Source of the DNA: Caprimulgus europaeus | Lineage: Eukaryota > Chordata > Aves > Caprimulgiformes > Caprimulgidae | NCBI GenBank assembly: GCA_907165065.1 | Contig: OU015550.1 | Location: 2,160,001-2,224,000 of the forward strand | Direction of reading: 5' to 3' | DNA length: 64,000 nt | Shown here: positions 14,341 through 22,636 of the stretch, piece after piece | Layout: each line of letters begins with the position of its first letter | How positions within the stretch are numbered: position 1 is the stretch's first letter | Notes under the pieces: generated by a model | What the model was told of the DNA's origin: nothing | The model's input: the letters and a program-made list of their open reading frames with translations, nothing else | Database searches by the model: none | Translations under genes and position numbers: made by a program

Positions 14341-14525
14341 CTGTCCTACCCGTGCTGCTTGTCCTACCCGTGCTGCTTGTCCCACCCGTGCTGCCTGTCC
14401 CACCCGTGCTGCCTGTCCCACCCGTGCTGCCTGTCCCACCCGTGCTGCTTGTCCTACCCGTGCTGCTTGTCCTACCCGTGCTGCCTGTCCCACCCGTGCT
14501 GCTTGTCCTACCCGTGCTGTCTGTC
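14341..14525 (+). repeat. 18-bp minisatellite
   Basis: About ten copies of CTGTCC(T/C)ACCCGTGCTGC. Because the unit is six codons, long frames without real coding content (PCCLS repeats) run through it. Confidence 0.92.
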
Positions 14526-14624
14526 CTGCCTGTCCTGCCTGCAGGCAGAGCCCTGGGCTGGGGTCTCTGGGCAGGAGGCTGGGTGCCAGGATGCTCTGAG
14601 GGGGTTGACAGGTGGAACAGGGCA

Positions 14625-15215
14625 TGGAAATATAGAATTATTTTGGTTGGAAAAGATCTTTAAGATCATCAAGTGCAACCATAAACCAAACATGACCAAG
14701 TCCATCACTAAATAATGTCCCTCAGCACTGTGTCTACACGACTCTCCAATCCCTCCAGGGATGGGGACTCCACCACTGCCCTGGGCAACCCCTTCCAGTG
14801 CCTCAGAACCCTTTCAGCAAAGAAATTCTTCCTCACATCCCATCTCAGCTGCCCTGGCCACAACTGGAGCCCATTTCCTCTTGTCCTGTCCCTTGGTCCT
14901 TGGTTGAACAGACCCACCCCCACCTCTCTGCACCCTCCTTGCAGGGACTTGGACAGAGCCAGAAGGTCTCCCCTCAGCCTCCTTTTCTCCAGGCTCAGCA
15001 CCCCCAGTTCCCTCAGCCGGGAACTCAGCACACTTGTGCTCCAGACCCTTCCCCAGCTCCGTTCCCTTCTCTGGACACGCTCCAGCACCTCCAGGTCCTT
15101 CTTGGAGTCAGGGGCCCAACACTGAACCCAGCACTTGAGCTTTGACCTCACCAGTGCCCAGCACAGGGGGTCAATCACTGCCCTGGTCCTGGTCACACTA
15201 TTGCTGATCCAGGGA
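14625..15215 (-). mobile_element. CR1 LINE fragment (about 590 bp)
   Basis: Minus-strand CR1 with a longer piece of the terminal ORF2 region; its frame reads [19 protein letters not shown] ... VESPSLEGLESRVDTVLRD. Nearly identical to the element at 58126-58800. Confidence 0.93.
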
Positions 15216-17912
15216 CCCTCCTGCTTGAGGAACTGCTGCAAAAGCTGTCCCCAAAGCCTTGGGGGATGGAGCTGAGCCAGGGGGAAGGGAGCCTGGCTTT
15301 GGGCAGTGATTAACTTGAGGAGAGGCACAGGGCAGGGTGAGGAGTCTCAAAGTTGACCCCAGCATCCCCACGTGGCTGCCAAGGAGCGCTGGGTATCGCT
15401 TTCCCAGCTGCAGGAAGAAATCCGCTCTCTCCTGGTTTTCCTCGAGGTGCTGGGAGCTGCCTCATGGTTCCTTGCCAAACCTCACCAGCATCCCACAGGG
15501 TGGATGTTCTCCAGTTTTTATTTTGTTTTTGTTTTGTTTTGTTTTGTTTTTTTCCACTGGTGAATGTGAGGTCTGGGCTGCAGTGGAGATTGTTGTGAGA
15601 ACGACAGCGACCGTTCAGAGGAAGCTTTTTTGCCTCTTCTCCAGGTCAGAGTGCGTAACAGCTCACTTCTGAGCTGGCAGCTCCCATCCCAGGAGGGCTC
15701 TTGTGGCCTTGCCTAAGTGAAGCTAATGGATTTCGACGTCTCTAATGGCCAGCTGGGATACAAGAGCATCTCCAGGAAGAAAAGCAGCTGCTCTGAATGC
15801 AGAACTGCAAACAAGCAAACGCCTCCTTAGTCAAGATGCTCAAGAGTCGTCTTCTCGTGTCGATCAGCGGGGGATCAGAGCTGGGGGAGCTTCAGAACGT
15901 CACTAGGGAGCTTCAGGATGTCACCAGAGAGTCTTCTTCGTGTCTCCTCCTCCATCAGACTGAGTTCTGCACTCATCTCCATCCAGGCTTTGAAAAGCAG
16001 ATGCACAATTAAACCCCTAGAGAAAGGGTTTTTTTTGGTAGGAAAACAGCAAGTTTCTTTGGTTCTACAAGACTCTGAGATGAACCCAGCTCTGCAGAGG
16101 GACCTGGATGCCCAACTCCCATGGACACCAAATGTAATTAGATGTTTATATCTAGGCCAGGGGCTCAAGGGCCATCTGGCACCTTAATTATTCATACACA
16201 TATCTATAAGCTCAGCCAGAGCGTGCTTTATGGAGCCTGGGTCTGGGGAGAGTTCCTCATGGCCTGTCAAAGTGGGATCTCCTCCAGGGTTGGTTTCAGG
16301 TGCTGTGTTACCATTTCCCAGTGCCAAACCCCCCCTCTAAAACACACCAGTGCTGCTGAACCGGGCGCTGCAGAGATCCACGTCAACAGCAGCTGATGGA
16401 GAGATGGAAAAATCCAGGAGGAGAAGAGTCCTCCCCTTGGAAAGAGGAGATCAGGGCTGAAATCAGATGAAATGTCTGTCAGGAGGGTTTGTCCCTGATG
16501 TGATGTGGCCCAGTGCTCCCCCAAGGTGTCTTTTAAGGTGTGACTCATCAGCTGAGAACTCATCAGCTTGTTTCCCAAGCTGAGGAAACAGTTTGGACCT
16601 TGGCAGATAAAAGTCTCTGTCACCAGTTGCTTCAAGTGATGCATTGATGTAACCTCAGAGATGAAGCTGAAATATGGCAAAATAGGGTTTTCCCCCCACA
16701 ATTTTCTCTTATCTAGTTGAGGAGTGATCCCTCAGCTCCTCTGAGAGACACCAGGGGAGATGCAGGAGGGGAGCTGGGGCTGTGGGTCCATCTGATCCAG
16801 ACCAAAACAATGTGCTTTTGAAATGGTAAATTGGGATATTCTGCTTCCCAAAGCTGCCAGCTGAGTCTCCTTCCCATCCCAGCCTCTAGAGAAACCTTTC
16901 TCACAACCTTAGCCCTGGAAATGAGATATTTCTGTTAAAATTATTTGAGAAGAATAGCTTTTTTTTTTTCCTAGGGGGAGATGAACTCCTGAGCTCTCTC
17001 CTTCAGTTGTGTCTCCCCAGGCAAGCAGCTCAGCCCCAGCCAAGAGCAGTGGCTGTGATAAGCCTGTCTGACAGACTCCCTGTCTCACTCAGCCCAGGCT
17101 CCTCCCTCACATACCTTTGTATCACTTCATCTGGATGATCCACAGCCACCTAATTGTATCTGCCTGCCATATACTTAACGCTAATTACATCCACATGAGC
17201 CAAGGGGCTGTGTCTGATCCGCCTGGGAGGTGAACTCAGGGTTGTTACATAGGAGGATCTCATTTTTCAGCAGCTCCAGTTATATTTCAAACATCATTTT
17301 TTTTATCACTCTTAGGTCTATATTTAGATAGCAGCTATTTACCCACCACTGCAAACCCACCCACAATTTCTCTGTGTACTCTCTGTGTCAGAAGGAGATG
17401 ATATGACGGGGAGAAATGCAGTCTAATGGACTGCTATTAAAAAATATAAAATAAAATAAACCCCCAAATTGATTCAATTCTCCTTCTGTTGGATTCAGAC
17501 GTTCCTGGGGAGCGATCTGATTTCTATGGGGTGACAACAGAGCTGCAGGGACATTTCACTCAGCCAGGGAACATTGTGCTTTCTGCTCTCCTGATTTCAA
17601 ACCACTTAGGCTGTGATTATAAAACACGACTCAGGGGGGCTGTAGCCTCGCTGGGTTAAATGAAGTTCTTCCTCTGCTGCAGTGTGCTTGCAGGGTTGGG
17701 TTTTGGTTGGTTTTTCCTCCTTTTTTTCTTTCCTTTTTCCAGGTATTGCTCTATGTGTTTCCATCCAGCCAAGAAGAAGGAATGGATAATTCTTCAGATA
17801 TTCTCTATATTCACACCTGGGGGTGTGAAATTAGGGTTTAGGGGGGGTGATTTATGGGATAGGAGGATGCAGGGCAGCAGGGTCCATCCCTGCCACAGCT
17901 TTCTCACCTTTT
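15216..17912. other. Intergenic with two AT-rich, possibly regulatory patches
   Basis: No exon recognised. 16125-16215 and 17100-17460 are rich in TAATT/TAATTA, GATA-like and ATTTA motifs and free of repeats, which is the look of conserved non-coding elements; conservation cannot be tested here. Confidence 0.4.
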
Positions 17913-18098
17913 CACAGAATCCCAGACTGGTCTGGGTTGGGAGGGACCTGAAAGCTCATCCAGTCCCAACCCCCCTGCCAGCAGCAGGGACACCTTCCAC
18001 TAGACCAGGTTGCTCAAAGCCTCATCCAACCTGGCCTGGAACACTTCCAGGGAGGAGCAGCCACAGCTTCTCTGGGCAACCTGGGCCAGTGTCTGGAA
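17913..18098 (-). mobile_element. CR1 LINE 3' fragment
   Basis: CACAGAATCCCAGACTGG, then the usual reverse-strand CR1 3' end through CTCTGGGCAACCTGGGCC. Lies directly upstream of the RBM15 CpG island. Confidence 0.9.
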
Positions 18099-18891
18099 CC
18101 TTTGAATGTTTTTTTTTCCCTTCTATGCTAGGCTGGGGAGGGAAAAGTGGAGCAAGAGGACACGGCAGCACTTGGAGGAGCAGGATCCTCAGAGGGATCA
18201 GAGCTGCTTCTGCTCAGCAGGGACCGGGTTTCCCTGACCTGGAGGTCGCAGCAGCTCCAGACCTTTGTCTCAGAGGAAGATGGAAACCAAAGCTGCTCTT
18301 TCCCATCCCTGAGCACCTCTTGAGCTCCAGCTCCTGTATGTAAGATGAGAACGCTGGTGGAAAGTGGAACTACATCAGCATAACCAGCGTTTTCTGTGAT
18401 GGGGAACGCTGCCAATGGTTTGAAGGCCTCGAGTGAGGCGGGAACAGGGCGAGGTGTGACCGTGACAGGCAGACAGTCCCCGGCTCTGCCCCCTGCTCCT
18501 CCCCAGGCTCTGACACCCAGGAGAGGAGTGCTAGGCCCCGGGGCTGACCCCGCACGCTGCTGGCCCAGCAACCTGCGGGGCCCCGCAGCCGCCCCGGGTG
18601 GGGTTTCAGTGTTCCCGGTGCGGGCAGACACAGGCACCGACTGGAGGCCGCGCTGTCGCGACCCGCTTGAACGCTCTCCCCTTCCCCCTCCGCCCTTCCC
18701 TCGGGTGATGGCGAGCCCCAGCCCACTCCGCTGCTGTTTATCCCCGGGCTGTTCGCGCGTTTCTGCGGGCTGAGGCGACAACCGGAGCGCGCACACGCAC
18801 AACCTCCGCGCCGCAGCCCGGCGCGCTCTGAGCCCCCAACCGCGGCCGCACGGCGAACTCTGCTGGGGAACCGCCCTCTTCACCGCTGCGA

Positions 18892-19581
18892 CCAATCAGA
18901 TTCAGAACAAGCATGACTGATCTTCCCTTTAGCCTATCCGCAAGCTAGCTGGCTGCACCCAATCAGATGCCTGGGGAGCTTTTTCTCGCCCAATGATGAA
19001 CGAAGAAGGGAGCTTGGGCAGTAGCCCGCGCTTCTTCGGGAGCGGCGTAGGCTTTAACCAATCAGAGCAGCGCAGGAAAGGTTACCCCTGGCCAATGAGG
19101 AAAGGGGGCGGGGAAAAAGCAGCTCGCGAGAATTTGAGAGGGACGACGGGAACCCGCGTCTGAGCGAGTGGGCCAATGGGGAAAGGCGGGGCGGGGCCGC
19201 AGCAGGACCATTATAACTGACAGGTAAGCGAGCCAATCAGAAGGAGGAGATAAGTTCGCCCCAATGGCCAATGAGCAAGGGAAGTTCTCCCATGGTTGAA
19301 CTGCTGTGATTGACAAGGGAGAGCCCCCAATCAGAAGGCCGCGCCCTTTTTAAGCATCCAATGAGCGAGCGGGGCGGGGATGAGTGTGTGTGTGGGGCAG
19401 CTCTTCCCGCCCTCTCCTCGCAGGCGCGCGAGGCCGGCCGGCTGAATGACAGCACGTTGAGCCAATCGAAAAGGGTAAAGAGAGGAAAATGGGCGGGTCT
19501 TCCGCCCGGCGGGGGGCGAGGGGGTGGGGGTGAGGCGCTCGGTGGCCAACGAGGGCGGCGATCCGGCGGCGAGCAGCCAAT
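18892..19581 (+). promoter_or_regulatory. Array of 13 CCAAT boxes (candidate NF-Y array) upstream of RBM15
   Basis: CCAAT pentamers start at 18892, 18959, 18990, 19058, 19092, 19173, 19233, 19261, 19268, 19327, 19358, 19462 and 19577, all on the plus strand. No ATTGG (the reverse orientation) was seen in the interval. Every copy is followed by C or G and then A or G, matching the NF-Y preference CCAAT[CG][AG]. Many neighbours are 28-35 bp or about twice that apart, a spacing known from NF-Y-driven promoters. The array ends about 140 bp before the RBM15 ATG. Role inferred; motif counts read directly. Confidence 0.75.
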
Positions 19582-19621
19582 GGGCGCCGAGGGGGCGGGG
19601 CTCGTTACCGCCGCGGCTTCC

Positions 19622-19632
19622 AAGATGGCGGC
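19622..19632 (+). promoter_or_regulatory. YY1-type motif AAGATGGCGGC
   Basis: An exact AAGATGGCGGC lies about 90 bp upstream of the RBM15 start codon. It matches the YY1 consensus often found just downstream of the transcription start in CpG-island promoters. Its position suggests that transcription starts at or slightly upstream of it. Confidence 0.6.
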
Positions 19633-19642
19633 GGGTGCGTGA
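19625..19642 (+). other. Short upstream ORF (5 codons) in RBM15 leader
   Basis: ATG GCG GCG GGT GCG TGA. The ATG lies inside the YY1-type motif and the ORF ends 78 bp before the RBM15 ATG. If the transcript starts upstream of it, this uORF could modulate RBM15 translation. No start site can be read from the sequence, so it may lie outside the mRNA. Confidence 0.4.
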
Positions 19643-19720
19643 GCGCGGCGGTCAGTCAGTCGGTGAGGCCGCCGGCGGGAGCAGGGCCGGGGGCGGGAGG
19701 GGGCCCCGCCGCCCACCGCC

Positions 19721-22636
19721 ATGAAGGGCAAGGAGCGTTCGCCGGCCAAAGCCAAGCGTTCGCGGGGCGGCGGGGGCGGTGAGGACTCGGCGTCCTCCTC
19801 CTCTTCGGCGCGGGGTGAACGGAGCAGCAAGAAACCGAGCGGTTCCGGCGGCTCTAACGGTAGCGGCGGGAAAGCGGCGGCAGCTGCGGCTTCTAACGAC
19901 AGTAACAGCGGGAGCAGCCGGCGCGCTCCGCACCCGGACAAGACCGGCCGAGCCGGCAGCCGCGAGTACGAAGCCGGGGCAGCAGCAGCAGCAGCAGCGA
20001 CAGCGGCGGGAGGCGGAGGCAGCCGGCACAGTTACGGCAGCGGCAAAACCGCGGAGGCGTCACGGAGCAGCAGCAGCCGCAGCGGTGGGGGTGAGTCCCG
20101 GGCACCGGCAGCGGCTCCGTCTTCCTCTTCTTCCACCGAGTCGGGCGGTGGGGAATACAAGACGCTGAAGATCAGCGAGCTGGGCTCGGCGCTGAGCGAT
20201 GAGGCGGTGGAGGACGGGCTTTTCCATGAATTTAAACGTTTCGGAGATGTAAGCGTTAAAATCAGCCGCCTCCCGCCCGGTACCGGCGCTACCGATGAAC
20301 GCGTGGCCTTTGTTAACTTCCGCCGCCCCGAGGACGCCCGCGCTGCCAAGCACGCCCGCGGCCGCCTGGTGCTCTACGACCGCCCGTTAAAAATCGAAGC
20401 CGTTTACGTTGGAGGTGCCGGAGGGAGCAGCCGACGCCGCAGCAGCCGTTCCCCGGCCTTACTGGATAAGGAATCTCCCTACGGCACGGCAGCCATAGGG
20501 GTGGCGGCCGCGGCGGCAGCGGCTGTTCGACACCCACCGACCGGAGCGACTCAACGGGCTTTGTCACCTGCCGGTAGCGGCGGGGCTCTGGGTTATCGAG
20601 ATTACCGGTTACAGCAGCTCGCCCTGGGCCGTTTGCCGCCTCCGCCCCCTCTCCCCAGGGAGTTGGAGAGGGAGAGGGATTACGGGGGGTTCTACGAAGC
20701 GCGAGTGCGGCCGGCTTACGGGCTGGAGCGGGTGGCTGGTGTGGCGGCTGCCGGGGGTTTTCGTGGAGGAGGAGGAGGTGGTGGTGGTGCTGGTGCTGGT
20801 GGTGCTGGAGCTGCTGGTGAGGAGGAGATCAGCCCTGAGGATGACCAGAGAGCCAACCGCACGTTATTCCTGGGGAATTTGGACATCACCGTGAGCGAGT
20901 CAGATCTCCGGCGAGCTTTTGACCGCTTTGGGGTCATTACGGAGGTGGACATCAAACGGCCGGGGCGGGGGCAAACCAGCACCTACGGCTTTCTGAAGTT
21001 TGAAAACCTCGACATGGCTCATCGAGCCAAATTGGCCATGTCAGGAAAAGTGCTTTTACGTAACCCCATCAAGATTGGTTATGGGAAAGCCACCCCAACT
21101 ACCAGGCTTTGGGTGGGTGGTCTTGGGCCTTGGGTGCCCCTGGCTGCCCTAGCTCGGGAGTTTGATCGCTTTGGTACCATTCGTACCATTGATTATCGCA
21201 AAGGTGATTCCTGGGCCTATATCCAGTATGAGAGCCTGGACGCGGCGCAGGCAGCCTGCACCCACATGAGGGGTTTTCCTTTGGGTGGCCCAGATCGTCG
21301 CCTCCGCGTTGACTTTGCTGACACTGAGCATCGGTACCAGCAACCCTACCTACAGCCTCTGCCTTTGCCACCTCCTGCTCACTACGAGCTCGTGGCGGAG
21401 GCGGCTGCTTTTGGGGCTCACCGAGGTGCCCCACCTGATCCTTTACGGGGGGCTCGGGACCGGACACCACCGTTACTCTATAGAGACCGTGATAGAGACC
21501 TTTATGCTGAGACAGAGTGGGTGCCCCCTCCACCCCCTGTACGGGAGAGGAGTAACCGGGCAGCTGCCTATGACCCACTGGAAAGCCTCGAACGCCGCCG
21601 GGATGGTTGGTCCTTGGAAAGGGACCGAGGGGAGAGGGAATTGGGCAGCAGTAGCAGGGATCAACCTAGGAAACGGAAACTGGCCGAGGATGGAGCCCGG
21701 CATTTAGACCGTTCTCCAGACAGTGAACGTTCTTCTTCCTCCCGAAAGCGTCACTGTTTAACCACAACCTCTCCACCAGACCGCAGCCCCGAGCTCCTTG
21801 GAGGGAGGGAACGTTACAGTAGTGACCCTGAACGTTCATCTTCCCGCTTGCTCCTCTTGGAGCGACCGTCACCTGTCCGGGAATCGCGGAGGGGGAGCCT
21901 GGAACGGGGTCAAAATGAAAAGCGCGACCGTAAGAATTCCGCCGAACGGGAGCGGAAACATCGCGCTTCTGCGGCAGCCGCTGCCCAGGAGTGCAAAAGT
22001 CCAGCCAAAAAGGATGAGCGGGCTCCAGAAGGAGCTGGTGGAGGTTCCCGCCTGAAACCTCCTCCTCAAAAACAGCAGCAGGATGGAGCAGCTCAGGCCG
22101 GGGGAGCTCCCAAGCTGTGCTTGGCTTGGCAGGGGATGCTCCTGCTGAAGAACAGCAACTTCCCATCCAACATGCATCTGCTTCAGGGGGACCTCGGTGT
22201 TGCCAGCAGCCTCCTGGTGGAAGGAGCGACTGGTGGGAAAGTAGCTCAGCTCAAGATCACCCAACGGCTTCGTCTGGACCAGCCTAAGCTGGACGAGGTC
22301 AATCGTCGCATCAAGGTGGCGGGGCCCAACGGCTACGCCATCCTTTTGGCTGTGCCTGGCGCATCGGACAACCGCTCCGCGGCCGGAGCTGCCGATGCTG
22401 CCACCACCTCCACTCAAAGGCCCCTCAGGAATCTGGTGTCCTATCTAAAGCAAAAGCAGGCTGCTGGGGTGATCAGCCTCCCCGTGGGGGGTAACAAAGA
22501 CAAGGAGAACAGCGGGGTCCTGCACGCTTTTCCACCCTGTGATTTCTCCCAACAGTTCCTGGACTCCACGGCCAAGGCGTTGGCTAAATCAGAGGATGAC
22601 TATCTGGTCATGATCATTGTCCGTGGGGCATCCTAA
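19721..22636 (+). CDS. RBM15: RNA-binding motif protein 15 (SPEN/Spenito family), intronless CDS
   Basis: Single open frame of 971 codons. SPEN-family RBM15 acts in the nucleus: it binds RNA through its RRMs, recruits the WTAP/METTL3 m6A writer to targets including Xist, and its SPOC domain binds phospho-peptide and chromatin partners (family knowledge). Seen here: a low-complexity Ser/Gly/Ala N-terminus; RRM1 at about 147-229; a Gly/Ala-rich linker; RRM2 at about 379-454 with RNP2 'LFLGNL' and RNP1 'TYGFLKF'; RRM3 at about 462-535 with RNP2 'LWVGGL' and RNP1 'SWAYIQY'; an Arg/Ser/Glu-rich middle; and SPOC at about 798-971, ending 'VMIIVRGAS'. The start is the ATG in context CCGCCATGA, opening 'MKGKERSP', as in vertebrate orthologues from memory. 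The paralogue RBM15B has the same domains, but the SLC16A4/LAMTOR5/PROK1 neighbours identify RBM15. No frameshift is seen. Mammals also make spliced C-terminal variants; no convincing downstream coding exon was found here. Confidence 0.96.
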   Translation: MKGKERSPAKAKRSRGGGGGEDSASSSSSARGERSSKKPSGSGGSNGSGGKAAAAAASNDSNSGSSRRAPHPDKTGRAGSREYEAGAAAAAAATAAGGGGSRHSYGSGKTAEASRSSSSRSGGGESRAPAAAPSSSSSTESGGGEYKTLKISELGSALSDEAVEDGLFHEFKRFGDVSVKISRLPPGTGATDERVAFVNFRRPEDARAAKHARGRLVLYDRPLKIEAVYVGGAGGSSRRRSSRSPALLDKESPYGTAAIGVAAAAAAAVRHPPTGATQRALSPAGSGGALGYRDYRLQQLALGRLPPPPPLPRELERERDYGGFYEARVRPAYGLERVAGVAAAGGFRGGGGGGGGAGAGGAGAAGEEEISPEDDQRANRTLFLGNLDITVSESDLRRAFDRFGVITEVDIKRPGRGQTSTYGFLKFENLDMAHRAKLAMSGKVLLRNPIKIGYGKATPTTRLWVGGLGPWVPLAALAREFDRFGTIRTIDYRKGDSWAYIQYESLDAAQAACTHMRGFPLGGPDRRLRVDFADTEHRYQQPYLQPLPLPPPAHYELVAEAAAFGAHRGAPPDPLRGARDRTPPLLYRDRDRDLYAETEWVPPPPPVRERSNRAAAYDPLESLERRRDGWSLERDRGERELGSSSRDQPRKRKLAEDGARHLDRSPDSERSSSSRKRHCLTTTSPPDRSPELLGGRERYSSDPERSSSRLLLLERPSPVRESRRGSLERGQNEKRDRKNSAERERKHRASAAAAAQECKSPAKKDERAPEGAGGGSRLKPPPQKQQQDGAAQAGGAPKLCLAWQGMLLLKNSNFPSNMHLLQGDLGVASSLLVEGATGGKVAQLKITQRLRLDQPKLDEVNRRIKVAGPNGYAILLAVPGASDNRSAAGAADAATTSTQRPLRNLVSYLKQKQAAGVISLPVGGNKDKENSGVLHAFPPCDFSQQFLDSTAKALAKSEDDYLVMIIVRGAS

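Larger units (their letters stand above)
18480..20560. promoter_or_regulatory. CpG island covering RBM15 promoter and 5' coding region
   Basis: GC content and CpG frequency rise sharply near 18480 and stay high through the 5' third of the RBM15 frame. Several GC boxes of the GGGCGGGG type lie between 19100 and 19600. This is typical of a broad housekeeping promoter without a clear TATA box. Boundaries are by eye. A divergent minus-strand transcript from this island is possible, since human RBM15 has a divergent antisense lncRNA, but nothing in the sequence proves one. Confidence 0.8.

Noticed and set aside
14708-15328. Minus-strand 206-codon frame
   Set aside because: This is the degraded terminal part of CR1 ORF2, counted as a mobile element, not a host gene.
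19237-19941. Minus-strand 234-codon frame over the RBM15 promoter and start
   Set aside because: Antisense shadow of a stop-poor CpG island; Ala/Pro/Arg-rich without domains.
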